A stretch of DNA of 64,000 nucleotides from Bradyrhizobium japonicum USDA 6 (GCF_000284375.1 NC_017249.1:4442001-4506000), one strand, 5' to 3'. Counted from the stretch's first letter, positions 1 to 9,198 are shown. The notes: generated by a model not told the origin, from the letters alone. Made by a program: numbers and translations.

Positions 1-54
1 CTGCGATGGGGCGGCTGCGAGCAACGACAGGCAGGCGACGATGATCCGCCACAT
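1..54 (-). CDS. 5' end of a putative secreted-protein gene (leaves the window)
   Basis: Only 18 codons are inside the window. They read from an ATG at position 54 towards position 1 and encode a short positive start followed by a hydrophobic run (MWRIIVACLSLLAAAPSQ), which looks like the beginning of a Sec signal peptide. An AAGGAG ribosome binding site lies about 8 bases upstream on the minus strand, which makes the start credible. The gene is divergent from the histidine kinase. Its function cannot be told from this fragment. Confidence 0.6.
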   Translation of the reverse strand, partial: MWRIIVACLSLLAAAPSQ

Positions 55-457
55 GACGCGTCTCCTTTGCCCTGCATGATGCCCGCGATCCACCGGGGCG
101 GCGCCCGCGTGGCGGCCGCACCGCTAACGCGTCTTGCAGGCGACCGCGGACTTTAGCCAATGTCATTCTAGCGCGCGAAGTGATAGTTTGCGGGAGAATC
201 CTGCTGCTGGGCGCAAGACAAGACCCCGCCAAGCCGCCCATGGGCCTGCAGGATCGCCACGCAGGTCGCGTGATGAGAGAATTTCAACTGTCGAATTGCT
301 CGCGGCTGCGACCCGCCGTCCGGAGCAGGGTGCCGCCAGTCCGGGGACGTGGTGCATGGGCAACGCAGGCGACGAGGACTCCAAGCGCAACAGCCGCGCC
401 GGTCCCCCGGCGGCCGCGAAGCAGGATGTGGGGATCGGCGCTGCATTTGCGCCAGCG

Positions 458-2767
458 ATGATCGGAGCGCTGCTGTCGCGGATCTTACATTGGTCGCGCA
501 GCGGCGTCGGGCCCCGCCTGCTTGCCGCCGTGCTGCTGTTCTCCTCGATCGTAACGCTCACGCTGACCGCGCTTCAACTCTACCTGGATTACGATCGCGA
601 GGTCGGCGTCATCGAGACGCGGCTCGACGAGATCGGACGCAGCTACACGGACAGCCTCGGCGAGAGCCTGTGGAATCTCGACCAGAACCAGCTCAGGCTC
701 CAGCTTGACGGTATCCTGCGGCTGCCCGACATCCGTGCTGCCGAGGTCCACGAGATCGCCGATCGCCCCAATCCCATCCGTGTCTCGGTCGGGGAGCGAA
801 GCACTCGCTCGGTCGTGACCCGGGACTATCCGCTGAACTACACCGCGCAGGGGGCGTCGCGTCCCATAGGCCAGCTCCACGTCGAGGCCACGCTTAGTGA
901 CGTCTACCGGCAATTGCTGAACCGGGCTCTGGTCATTCTGGCAAGCCAGGCGGCAAAGACGTTCCTGGTGTCCTTGTTTATCATCTACATGGTCCATCTT
1001 CTTGTGACGCGGCACCTCGTCGCCATCGCCGAGTTCGTCAGCAAGTACAGCGTTGCACGACCGCCTCCGCCCTTGCACCTGGAGCGGCGCCGACCCTACG
1101 ATGCCGACGAGCTGGACAAGGTGATCGACGCCTTCAACGCCATGTGTGCGAAGCTCGAACGCGCCTACGATGAGCTTCGCGATGCGAACGCGAATCTCGA
1201 GCGCGATCTGAAGATCCGCCGGCGTGCCGAAGAGGACGCGCGCGCGAGCGAGCAGCGCTTCCGCGACTACGCCGAGACCGCGTCCGACTGGTTCTGGGAG
1301 ACCGGACCGGATCACGTGTTCACCTACATATCGGACCGGGCCGGCGCCTTTGGCATGGACCGCAAGGCCCTGATTGGCAAGCGCCGGTGCGATGCCGCCT
1401 TCGACCGCGATGCCGAGCCGCAGAAGTGGCGCGAGCACATGGCGACGCTTGACCGTCACGAGCCGTTCCGGAAGTTCGAGTATCGCGGCCGCGATGTCGT
1501 CGGACGCGTGCGCCATTTCAGCGTCAATGGTCAGCCGATCTTCGCCGCCGACGGCCGTTTCATGGGCTATCGCGGTTCGGCCACCGACCTCACTGGGCAA
1601 CACGAGACCGAGGAGCGGTTGCGCCAATCCCAGAAGATGGACGCGATCGGCCAGCTCACCGGCGGCGTCGCGCATGATTTCAACAACGTGCTCACGGTCA
1701 TCACCGGCACCATCGAGATCATCCACGAGGGGCTTGCGGACAAGCCCGAGCTTGCCGCGATCGCGCAGCTCATCGACGATGCGGCCTCGCGCGGCGCGGA
1801 GATCACCTCGCAGCTCCTGACCTTCGCGCGCCGGCAGCCGCTGGAGCCGCGCGAGATCGACGTCAACGGCCTCGTGGTCGAGACGGCGAAACTGTTGAAG
1901 CCGATCCTGGGCGAGCATATCGAGATCGTGACCCGGCTTGCCGACGACGCATGGTCCGCGATGGCCGATCCGTCGCAGCTCTCGTCCGCGATCGTCAATC
2001 TCGCCGTCAATGCGCGCGACGCGATGCCGGGCGGGGGCAAGCTCGTGCTCGAGACCGCGAACCGGGAATTTGACGGCACCGGCAGTGCCGATGACGGCGA
2101 TGTCACACGCGGTGCCTTCGTGATGATCGCGGTGACCGACGCCGGCCACGGCATCCCAGCGGAGATCCGCGACCGCGTATTCGAGCCGTTCTTCACCACC
2201 AAGGGCGTCGGTCGCGGCACCGGGCTCGGTCTCAGCATGGTCTACGGCTTTGCCCGTCAGACCGGCGGCACCGTCGCCATCGAGAGCGAGGAGGGCCGTG
2301 GCACTGTGGTGCGGTTGTTCCTGCCACGATCGGAGGGGGAGGCTTCCAACAGAATGGGGCCGGTGCAGGCCCAGGCGGCGACACGCGGGCGCGAGACGAT
2401 TCTCGTGGTCGAGGACGATCCGCTGGTGCAGGGCTATGTCATCGCCCAGCTCGGCAGCCTCGGCTATCGCACGCTTGTTGCCGCCGACGGCGCGACCGCG
2501 CTCACGCTGGTCGACCAGGGCGCGAGATTCGATCTCCTGTTCACCGACATCATCATGCCCGGCGGCATGAACGGCCGGGAATTGGCCGAAGCCGTCCGAC
2601 TCCGCCGCCCTGGGGTGAGGGTGCTCTACACCTCCGGCTACACCGACGACACCATCATCCACGAGGGACATCTCGATCCCGGCGTGGCGCTGCTCCAGAA
2701 GCCATACCGGAAGTCGGAGCTGTCCCAGAAGATTCGCGAGACGCTTGCGGGCGAGCCGCCGGCCTGA
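458..2767 (+). CDS. Hybrid sensor histidine kinase (PAS, HisKA, HATPase, receiver)
   Basis: This is a membrane-bound hybrid sensor kinase of 769 residues from the ATG at 458. A first membrane helix spans about residues 20-43 and a second about 157-183. They enclose a ~110-residue periplasmic sensor of no recognised type. A HAMP-like linker and coiled coil (215-265) and a PAS domain (265-385) follow. The HisKA phosphoacceptor H406 sits in GGVAHDFNN, typical of the large rhizobial HisKA/HATPase group. The ATPase has the G1/F/G2 region (GHGIPAEIRD, FEPFFTTK, GTGLGLSM). The C-terminal receiver has phospho-acceptor D697 in TDIIMPGGMNG and conserved lysine K748 in QKPYRK. The same frame is open back to a TTG at 134, but that stretch is low-complexity and unlike a protein domain, so I prefer 458; GTG 428 and ATG 356 are alternatives. 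Bases 55-457 otherwise show no gene. There is no adjacent regulator gene; output is probably by intramolecular relay or to an unlinked partner. The signal is unknown. Confidence 0.85.
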   Translation: MIGALLSRILHWSRSGVGPRLLAAVLLFSSIVTLTLTALQLYLDYDREVGVIETRLDEIGRSYTDSLGESLWNLDQNQLRLQLDGILRLPDIRAAEVHEIADRPNPIRVSVGERSTRSVVTRDYPLNYTAQGASRPIGQLHVEATLSDVYRQLLNRALVILASQAAKTFLVSLFIIYMVHLLVTRHLVAIAEFVSKYSVARPPPPLHLERRRPYDADELDKVIDAFNAMCAKLERAYDELRDANANLERDLKIRRRAEEDARASEQRFRDYAETASDWFWETGPDHVFTYISDRAGAFGMDRKALIGKRRCDAAFDRDAEPQKWREHMATLDRHEPFRKFEYRGRDVVGRVRHFSVNGQPIFAADGRFMGYRGSATDLTGQHETEERLRQSQKMDAIGQLTGGVAHDFNNVLTVITGTIEIIHEGLADKPELAAIAQLIDDAASRGAEITSQLLTFARRQPLEPREIDVNGLVVETAKLLKPILGEHIEIVTRLADDAWSAMADPSQLSSAIVNLAVNARDAMPGGGKLVLETANREFDGTGSADDGDVTRGAFVMIAVTDAGHGIPAEIRDRVFEPFFTTKGVGRGTGLGLSMVYGFARQTGGTVAIESEEGRGTVVRLFLPRSEGEASNRMGPVQAQAATRGRETILVVEDDPLVQGYVIAQLGSLGYRTLVAADGATALTLVDQGARFDLLFTDIIMPGGMNGRELAEAVRLRRPGVRVLYTSGYTDDTIIHEGHLDPGVALLQKPYRKSELSQKIRETLAGEPPA

Positions 2768-2794
2768 GCGGCCCCCGCGCCCACCCACGAAAAA

Positions 2795-2821
2795 GGCGCG
2801 GCGGGGAAGCCCCGTCGCGCC
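2795..2821 (+). terminator. Hairpin after the histidine kinase
   Basis: A 12-bp stem (GGCGCGgCGGGG with CCCCGtCGCGCC, one G-U pair) closes on a 3-base loop, 27 bases after the kinase stop. It is followed by a weak T-containing stretch (GATTTCTTG), so it is a likely but not classical intrinsic terminator. Confidence 0.6.
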
Positions 2822-2822
2822 C

Positions 2823-3089
2823 GATTTCTTGCTCGCTGGTCCAGGGCTGAGAGCGCCCCGATGCCAGGCCTTTCGTCAAAGCCTAGCGGGCGATCCCAGC
2901 GAGGTGACAGCGCTTGAGATAAGACACTGGATCACCTCCTTTCGTTGGTTTCGGGACTCAGAATATAGGACGAATTCCAGCCCCCGTTAAGGGGCGCCCC
3001 GGGGGCGGGAACTGGTCTGTCCGCAACACGGGAAAGACCGGCCCGGAGCAGTTGAGACTGCCGCCGGGTCGTGTTAGGGAGCCAGTGAT
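2823..3089. other. Intergenic region before tRNA-Gly
   Basis: Nothing convincing is seen here. Short open frames on both strands are non-conserved in appearance and overlap the tRNA. The stretch probably holds the tRNA promoter, but I could not identify clear -35 and -10 boxes. Confidence 0.4.
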
Positions 3090-3163
3090 GCGGGTGTAGC
3101 TCAATGGTAGAGCAGCAGCCTTCCAAGCTGAATACGAGGGTTCGATTCCCTTCACCCGCTCCA
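3090..3163 (+). tRNA. tRNA-Gly (anticodon TCC)
   Basis: The 74-base cloverleaf has acceptor stem GCGGGTG (3090-3096) pairing with CACCCGC (3153-3159), a D arm with GCTC/GAGC, the anticodon TCC at 3122-3124 in the loop CTTCCAA, a T arm with GGTTCGATTCC, discriminator T and an encoded CCA end. The first anticodon-stem pair (G with A) is mismatched. It reads GGA and GGG glycine codons. It stands alone, not in a tRNA cluster. Confidence 0.95.
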
Positions 3164-3696
3164 AATTTTTCGAAGATTTTGCGAGAGGGGTCAGATTTCA
3201 TTCTGACAAATCGGCGGCTTTACACGTTCTGATGCTCGCTTCCGATCGACTGTTTCGCGCCTCTCTTGATAGCTTTCGTATTCCCCACGCTGGATAGGAA
3301 CCGCGAAAGGCAACCAGTCAGAATCCCGGTTGGCGACCCCCTCGGCCTTCCGGTGTGCGACCGGCTGAAGGGTCACGCCGACCCGCCTGAATATTCTGGG
3401 CATGGTTGCCCGGATCGTGTTCGCCGCCACGATGCTTGCGTTGCCGCCGCCACAGGGCGCTGTAAGGCCTTGGGTGTTGCGCCGTCCGGAAATTTTTTCA
3501 AACCTGGGCCAAGGATTCCGGCGTCTCGTTCGTCTCAATTCGTGAATGCCCGGAAAATCTCCTCCCGGCGTCCCGGCTCATGGGTGGAACGACTATGGTA
3601 AAGCGCATGCGGTCGCGGTCCAGGACGGGACTGGCCGGGGGACCGGGTAACGGTCCCAATTGTTTTGCTCAATCCTGTCGGCCTTGAGGAAAGGGC
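3164..3696. other. 533-bp intergenic region upstream of the ECF sigma gene
   Basis: No gene is supported here. A 47-codon frame at 3403-3546 (+) starts with a hydrophobic run, and a minus-strand frame covers 3191-3538, but neither has a clear ribosome binding site or a recognisable domain. The region presumably carries the sigma-gene promoter. I could not fix a GGAAC/CGTT-type ECF promoter with confidence. Confidence 0.4.
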
Positions 3697-4287
3697 ATGG
3701 GGGGCGCCATTCAGCTTGTGACCGCAGAGGCGACTGAGCCGCCGCATGGCAGCGCCACGGATGACGACCTCGTCAGTCTGGCCACGCAGGGCAACCGTGC
3801 TGCATTCGAAGCCTTGTTGCGGCGTCACTACGACCTCATGCACCGCGTTGCGTGGCGCATGACCGGCTCCCAGACTGACGCGCAGGACATTTGCCAGGAT
3901 GTCTGCTGCGCGCTGGTGGAACGGATCGCTTCTTTCAGGGGTGAGGCGAAGTTCACAACCTGGCTGGTCGGTATCGTGCGCAATGCCTGCCATGACCACC
4001 ATCGGCGTCATTCGACGTTGACGCGGCTCAAAGGCCATCTCGCCGTTCTTGCCGAAATGGCGGCGCCGCCAGACGGCCGGGATCTCTTTCGTCGCAGCTG
4101 GCTCGCGACCGAACTGGCGCGGCTTTCGCCGCTGCTGCGGGAGACGGTCGTGCTTGTGGTCGGCGAAGGCATGACGCACGCGGAGGCGGCCACGGCGCTC
4201 GGCGTCTCCGAGTCGACCATCTCCGGCCGCATGCACGAGGTGAGGCGACAGGCGGGTCTCGCGAAGGACATTGGCGATGAGTACTGA
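3697..4287 (+). CDS. ECF (sigma-70 family group 4) RNA polymerase sigma factor
   Basis: This 196-residue protein directs RNA polymerase to a dedicated promoter set. The sigma-2 region runs about residues 35-105 (core-binding helix near FEALLRRHYDLMHRVAWRMT, then DAQDICQDVCCALVERIASF and FTTWLVGIVRNACHDHHRR). Sigma-4 with the helix-turn-helix runs about 135-190 (MTHAEAATALGVSESTISGR). There is no sigma-1.1 or sigma-3, as usual for ECF factors. A GAGGAAAG ribosome binding site lies upstream of ATG 3697. The stop codon overlaps the start of the vWA gene by 11 bases, so the two are translationally coupled. No separate anti-sigma gene (zinc-binding ASD or ChrR type) is present. The downstream membrane vWA protein is the only candidate partner. 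Target genes are unknown. Confidence 0.93.
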   Translation: MGGAIQLVTAEATEPPHGSATDDDLVSLATQGNRAAFEALLRRHYDLMHRVAWRMTGSQTDAQDICQDVCCALVERIASFRGEAKFTTWLVGIVRNACHDHHRRHSTLTRLKGHLAVLAEMAAPPDGRDLFRRSWLATELARLSPLLRETVVLVVGEGMTHAEAATALGVSESTISGRMHEVRRQAGLAKDIGDEY

Positions 4288-6433
4288 TCACAACATCATG
4301 CGTTTGCCCGACCCTCCGCCGCCTGCGCCGGACGCGCGTGCCTCGGCTGTGCAAGAGGCGCTGCTTCGCTTCGATCAAAAAGCGCCGAGGAAAAAACGCC
4401 GACGACAGCCAAGGAATGCCGACCGACATCCGTCTCATCGAGCGAACCGCCGCGCCCTTGCGGCCGTCACGCGAGAGGTTTGTGATGAAGCGTACGCGAT
4501 ATCTCCTGGCCGCTAGCCTGGCCTGCATTGTTGCCGGATCGGGCGCCTATCTCCATCTCATGCAGTCGCCGCAGTCGCAGGACGTCGCTGCACCCGTCGA
4601 ACAGAAGATGGCGAGCAACGACGTCGCTCAAGCTCCTTCGACAGTGCAAGCAAAGAAGGAAAGCGAAAGCCAGAAGGAAAGCCTGCCCCAGCCGCAAACG
4701 CAAATCCAACCCCCACTCAGGCCGGAAAGCCCGGCCAGGAAGCCGCCGCGCCTTCGGTTGCGGCGGCGCCGCCTCCCGCCAAGCCGCGCGTGGAAAATCT
4801 GATTGCCAGCCGGGACGCTCCGAAGGCGCCTCCCGCGACGGCGTCGAGGGCTCCCATGCAGGGGGCACCGTCAGAAAAGTACGCCCTGAGAGGCCGGAAC
4901 GATCACATGCTCTCGCGCGCGCCGTCCGCTCTGCTGCTGTCGCAGGTCGAAGTCTTTCGGGACCAGCGCGAGCGTGTTCCTGCTGCGTCCGAGCCTGTCG
5001 GCCGCGACAAGTTTGCGAATGCGCCGGAAAACGCCTTCAAGGTCGCGCGCGATGCGCCCGTCTCGACATTCTCCATTGATGTCGACACGGCATCGTACGC
5101 GTTCGTCCGCGCACAGCTCAACCGCAATGTCCTGCCGCCGGCCGCGTCCGTTCGGACCGAGGAGCTGATCAATTACTTTCCCTATGCCTATGAAGCCCCG
5201 GCATCGGCGAGCGAACCGTTCCGGGCCGACGTTGCCGTGTTTCCGAACCCCTGGGCGGAAGGCCGCAAGCTCATTCGCATTGGCGTCAAGGGCTATGCGC
5301 TGCAGCAGACGAGCCGACCGCGCGCGAATCTGGTTTTCCTGATCGATACATCGGGCTCGATGGAGCCGCAGAACCGGTTGCCGCTCGTGAAGCAGTCGCT
5401 CGCCATGCTCGTCACCCAGCTGAAACCCGAGGACCGCATCGCGATCGTGACCTATGCCGGAAATGCAGGCACGGCGCTCGAGCCCACTTCGGTGTCCGAG
5501 AAAGCGAAAATCCTGGCGACGATCGATCGGCTCGAGGCGGGGGGCAGCACGGCGGGAGCCGAAGGCATCAGGCAAGCCTATGCGCTTGCAGAGCAGAACT
5601 TTGACGCCAGCGGCGTCAATCGTGTCATCCTCGCCACCGACGGCGACTTCAATGTCGGAATTACGAACAAGGATGAATTGAAAGGTTTCGTCGAGCGTCA
5701 ACGGGAAAAGGGCATTTTCCTGTCCGTGCTCGGCGTTGGTGCCGGCAATTACAACGACGCGCTGGCGCAGACGCTGGCGCAGAACGGCAACGGCGTCGCT
5801 GCCTACATCGATACGATCAACGAGGCACGCAAGGTGCTGGTCGAAGAGGCAAGTTCGACGCTGTTTCCGATCGGCAAGGATGTGAAGATCCAGGTCGAGT
5901 TCAATCCGGCAACCGTCGCCGAATATCGGCTCATCGGCTACGAGACGCGACTTCTCAATCGCGACGATTTCTCGAATGACAAGGTCGATGCCGGCGACGT
6001 CGGCTCGGGGCAAACCGTGACCGCGCTCTACGACATCGTGCCTGTCGGCGGGCCTCGCGTGGTCGACGATCTCAGATACGGTGCGCAAGCCCCGGCGAGC
6101 GACTCACCGGCGCCGGCCGAATATGCCTTCGTCAAGATCCGCTACAAGCTGCCGCGATCCGATCAAAGCGTGCTGGTCCGCACCCCCGTGGATCGCGCAT
6201 CGGAACATGGCCGCTTCGAGGACGCGCCACTCGATGCCCGCTTTGCAACCAGTGTTGCCGCGTTCGGCGAGATTCTACGTGGCGGAAAGCACACTGGCCG
6301 GTTCGGCTATGACGACGTGCTGCGTATCGCCTCGGCCGCGCGCGGTGACGATCCTTACGGCTATCGCTCCGAGTTCCTCCAGTTGGTGCGTGCGGCCAAA
6401 ACTGCGAGCGCAATGCAGCCGCTGCGACCGTGA
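4277..6433 (+). pseudogene. vWA/DUF3520 (YfbK-type) membrane protein gene with two compensating frameshifts
   Basis: The protein family is membrane-anchored, with a von Willebrand factor A domain. Three segments must be joined to recover it. The start (ATG 4277, MSTDHNIMRLPDPPPPAPDA) is in one frame. The middle, including the membrane helix near 4500-4560 (YLLAASLACIVAGSGAYLHL), is in the next frame. The rest (about 4700-6433) is back in the first. The first shift falls at an A6 run at 4391-4396; reading five A's gives a smooth join (FDQKAPRKNADDSQG). The second lies in a Pro/Gln-rich linker at about 4650-4715. The intact 3' part encodes the family's N-terminal vWF-associated region (NAFKVARDAPVSTFSIDVDTAS split across it), a MIDAS motif DTSGSM from 5345, and the DUF3520 C-terminus. 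Without reads one cannot separate true inactivation, recoding or assembly error. It overlaps the sigma gene by 11 bases. Confidence 0.8.
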
Positions 6434-6476
6434 TCATTTTTCGAGTTTAAGCCAGCGCACCCATTCCGGCATCGAC

Positions 6477-6508
6477 AGGAAGCGGAGGAAAAGTTGCCTC
6501 CGCTTCCT
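6477..6508. terminator. 12-bp inverted repeat downstream of the vWA gene
   Basis: AGGAAGCGGAGG (6477-6488) and CCTCCGCTTCCT (6497-6508) are perfectly complementary around an 8-base loop, 44 bases after the vWA stop. There is no T-run, so it may be a factor-assisted terminator or simply a stable mRNA end. Confidence 0.5.
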
Positions 6509-6730
6509 GCCGTCCCAACCCCGATGCGAAGCCATCAAGGCGGAAAATTCGTGCCGCCACTGGTTGGCCCAGACGCCACAAAAATAGAAGAGGACATGCA
6601 TGGGGCTCGCACCCCCTCGAGTTGACGGGGGCTGGTGGGCCGCCTCGCCGGTGGCTGCGCAAGAGTAGGAACTTTCACTGCAAGCAAGAGTTGTCCGGTC
6701 GGACAGGGCGAAAGCCACACGAGGCCGACC

Positions 6731-7225
6731 GTGCAAGAAGATGTGCGCGTGCGCTCCACCGCGCAAATCGCGGGTCATCCGATTCATCCGATGCTGGTGC
6801 CGATACCGATCGCGTGCTTCATCCGGGCATTGCTGACCGACATTGCCTATGTCGTTAGCGCCGAGATGAAGGCCATCGTGCCGGACTACGCGCTGAGCTC
6901 GCATGTCGCGCCGCTCGGGATGGCTTTCAACACCAGCACGAATCTGCCGGCCGCTTACCGCGGCGGCGCCTTTGTCGGCGAGCACGGCAGCTGGAACCGG
7001 CAGGTGCTGAACGGCTACAAGGTCGTGCTCGTGCCGCTTGCGGACGGCAAGTCGAGTGGCCCGGCGCAAGACGTCGTCACCGGCTTCCTCAACAGTGACA
7101 ATCAGGCGCGCGGCCGTCCCGTCGGCGTCGCCATCGACAAGGCCGGCGCACTTCTGGTCGCCGACGACAGCGGCAACACCGTGTGGCGGGTGACGGCAGC
7201 CCATCCGCAGGTTACGCAGCGATAG
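6731..7225 (+). pseudogene. Chimeric remnant: DUF2231 N-terminus fused to PQQ sugar dehydrogenase C-terminus
   Basis: One open frame joins pieces of two unrelated families. The first ~40 codons (from GTG 6731) resemble the start of DUF2231 membrane proteins ([15 protein letters not shown], then LLTDIAYV), but only the first transmembrane segment is left. From about 6860 the frame switches to the C-terminal end of a PQQ-dependent glucose/sorbosone dehydrogenase beta-propeller ([43 protein letters not shown]). The dehydrogenase's earlier blades, signal peptide and catalytic part are missing. The simplest inference is an internal deletion between two formerly adjacent genes. The frame can be extended upstream to GTG 6635, but that part matches nothing I recognise. 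A functional product is unlikely. Confidence 0.7.
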
Positions 7226-7235
7226 GAGTTGGACG

Positions 7236-7439
7236 ATGGGCCTTGCTCAATACGCGATCGTGCCGGTGCAGGACGAGTGGGGCGTGCTGCATGATGGCGA
7301 CGTCAAAAGCAGATACGCCACCAAGGAAGCCGCGTTCGAGTCGGCGGTCGCCGCGGCGTCCCTGGCGTTGCGCGAGGGACACGAGGTTCATGTGAGCGCG
7401 CCGGGTCGCGAGCCAGGAGAGACCGCGCTCGGAAGCTAA
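7236..7439 (+). CDS. Small conserved hypothetical protein (DUF2188-like)
   Basis: The 67-residue product begins LAQYAIVPVQDEWGVLHDGD and continues with YATKEAAFESAVAAASLAL. This resembles the small rhizobial proteins of the DUF2188 type, which have two strands, a tryptophan and an alanine-rich helix. The function of the family is unknown. A TAGGAG ribosome binding site precedes ATG 7236. It begins 10 bases after the chimeric remnant stops and was probably co-transcribed with the former dehydrogenase genes. No signal peptide or membrane segment is visible. Confidence 0.7.
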   Translation: MGLAQYAIVPVQDEWGVLHDGDVKSRYATKEAAFESAVAAASLALREGHEVHVSAPGREPGETALGS

Positions 7440-7800
7440 CTTCGGCTGACTTCGTCACCTCAGCCGCCTGCACCCCGCGGGCGATCGACGACACACGCTA
7501 TTTCGCGCGTACCTTCAATCCGCGTGATTGATTTCCCGTGACGGCATGTCGACCAGGTCCGCGCGCGTGACCACCGGGCGGAGGCGAGCGCCTCCGCGCG
7601 AAAATAACATCATGTTAGGTTTATCGCATAACTGGGTAATTGTGTTAGCCCGGCGAAAGCCTATTGTCGCAACCAATCGGATACCCATCGGCAGTGACAA
7701 GCGCTCGCGGAAGTCGGCAGAGCGCCCGGAGAAAGCTGCCCAATTTCCAGCGAAGCCCGACAACGGGACGTCAGCAAACCCAGTGGAGGAATTTTCTGCG
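7440..7800. other. 361-bp upstream region of the MHS transporter
   Basis: The transporter frame is open without a stop from 7528, but the codons before 7801 encode no transporter-like sequence. The stretch is unusually AT-rich around 7600-7650 for this genome, as expected for a promoter. It contains an 8-bp-arm hairpin (CGGAGGCG/CGCCTCCG, 7579-7596) and the palindrome listed separately. Confidence 0.5.
7605..7617. promoter_or_regulatory. Palindrome TAACAT-C-ATGTTA, candidate operator
   Basis: A perfect 6-bp inverted repeat with one central base lies in the AT-rich part of the transporter upstream region. Size and location suit a dimeric repressor or LysR/GntR site. No regulator gene is adjacent, so the binding protein is unknown. 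Confidence 0.35.
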
Positions 7801-9198
7801 ATGACCACGACTCGCACGATCCGTCACATGAGTCAGTCCAGGAAGGCCGCTGCGAGCGGCTGGATCGGTTCGGCTCTCGAATACTATGACTTCTTCATCT
7901 ACGCGACCGCCGCGTCGCTGATCTTCCCGCAAATCTTCTTCCCGTCGGAAAATCCCACCGTCGCCATCGTCGCATCGCTGGCGACCTATGGTGTGGGATA
8001 TGTGGCCCGGCCGATCGGGGCCTTCGTTCTCGGACATTGGGGCGACACCCATGGCCGCAAGACCGTTCTCATCGTCTGCATGTTCCTGATGGGCATCTCG
8101 ACGATGGCGGTGGGTATCCTGCCGACCTATCAGCAGGTCGGCATTCTGGCGCCGATCCTGCTCGTCATCCTACGCCTCGTGCAGGGATTTGCCGTCGCCG
8201 GTGAAATCTCCGGCGCGAGCTCGATGATCCTGGAGCATGCGCCGTTCGGCCGGCGCGGCTTCTATGCCAGTTTCGCCCTTCAGGGTGTGCAGGCCGGACA
8301 AATCCTCGCCGCAGCGGTCTTCCTGCCGCTGGCGGCCTATATGCCGACCGACGCATTCAACAGCTGGGGATGGCGGATTCCGTTCCTGCTCAGCTTCTTC
8401 GTCATCGTCGCAGGCTACATCATTCGTCGCGAAGTCGACGAGACCCCTGCGTTCGCCCGCGAGGGCGAACGGGGAGAAACGCCGCGGGCGCCCATCGTCC
8501 AGGCCATCAAGCTGAGCTGGCGCGACATGCTCAGGGTCATCTGCATGGCCCTGATGAACGTCATTCCGGTCGTTGCGACCATCTTCGGTGCGGCCTACGC
8601 GGTGCAGCCGGCCTATGGCATCGGTTTTGCCAAGGACATCTATCTGTGGATCCCGGTGCTCGGAAACATGCTGGCGGTGTTCGTCATTCCCTTCGTCGGC
8701 AATCTCTCCGACAAGGTCGGCCGCAGGCCTCCGATCATCGTGGGCGCGCTTCTCTCCGGCTTGCTCGCCTTCGGCTATCTCTATGCCATCAGCATCAGGA
8801 ATGTGCCGCTCGCGATCCTGCTGTCGCTCCTGATGTGGGGTGTGGTCTACCAGGGCTATAACGCGATCTTCCCGAGCTTCTACCCGGAGCTGTTTCCGAC
8901 CCGCACCCGGGTGTCGGCGATGGCGATCTCGCAGAACATCGGAACGACCATCACCGCGTTGCTTCCGGCCCTGTTTGCGGCCGTGGCGCCTCCCGGCTCG
9001 GACAATATCCCCTTGACGGTGGGGGCGATTGCCTTCGGTATCACTGTCATCGCGGCGCTGGCGGCCGTCACGGCCCGCGAGACCTATCGGGTCAGTATCG
9101 ACGATCTCGGCAATCCGAAGGCCGTTCCGATGCCGCGGGCCGACTATGAGCGGCAGCGTGCGGAGGCGGCGAGCGGTGCGGCCGCAATTCCGACCTGA
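7801..9198 (+). CDS. MFS transporter, metabolite:H+ symporter (MHS) family
   Basis: This inner-membrane symporter has 465 residues from ATG 7801, chosen because GGAGG lies 11 bases upstream and the MHS signature starts soon after (WIGSALEYYDFFIYATAASL, residues 21-40). Twelve hydrophobic segments are visible. The MFS loop 2-3 signature is present as GHWGDTHGRKTVL, and RLVQGFAVAGEISGASSMI is the typical MHS helix 4 (ShiA/ProP/KgtP group). Members import organic acids, shikimate-like compounds or compatible solutes with protons. The next genes encode a beta-keto acid cleavage enzyme and a CoA-transferase, so an organic acid or amino-acid derivative is the likely substrate (inference). The C-terminal tail of ~40 residues is cytoplasmic and alanine-rich. 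Confidence 0.88.
   Translation: MTTTRTIRHMSQSRKAAASGWIGSALEYYDFFIYATAASLIFPQIFFPSENPTVAIVASLATYGVGYVARPIGAFVLGHWGDTHGRKTVLIVCMFLMGISTMAVGILPTYQQVGILAPILLVILRLVQGFAVAGEISGASSMILEHAPFGRRGFYASFALQGVQAGQILAAAVFLPLAAYMPTDAFNSWGWRIPFLLSFFVIVAGYIIRREVDETPAFAREGERGETPRAPIVQAIKLSWRDMLRVICMALMNVIPVVATIFGAAYAVQPAYGIGFAKDIYLWIPVLGNMLAVFVIPFVGNLSDKVGRRPPIIVGALLSGLLAFGYLYAISIRNVPLAILLSLLMWGVVYQGYNAIFPSFYPELFPTRTRVSAMAISQNIGTTITALLPALFAAVAPPGSDNIPLTVGAIAFGITVIAALAAVTARETYRVSIDDLGNPKAVPMPRADYERQRAEAASGAAAIPT

Noticed and set aside
134..457. N-terminal extension of the histidine kinase to a TTG at 134
   Set aside because: The sequence is Arg/Ala/Pro-rich, shows no domain or signal peptide, and has no good ribosome binding site. 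Family-like sequence begins near 458.
3403..3546. 47-codon frame with a hydrophobic start in the region before the ECF sigma gene
   Set aside because: There is no ribosome binding site, and only the first ~15 residues look signal-like. The rest has no protein character, so chance is more likely.
6434..6601. Minus-strand C-terminal-looking segment of a 256-codon frame opposite the chimeric remnant
   Set aside because: Its upstream part is an antisense shadow and its end shows no recognised domain. I could not support a separate gene.
7528..7800. Start of the MHS transporter at 7528
   Set aside because: The additional 91 residues are not transporter-like, while ATG 7801 has a GGAGG site and directly precedes the conserved first helix.
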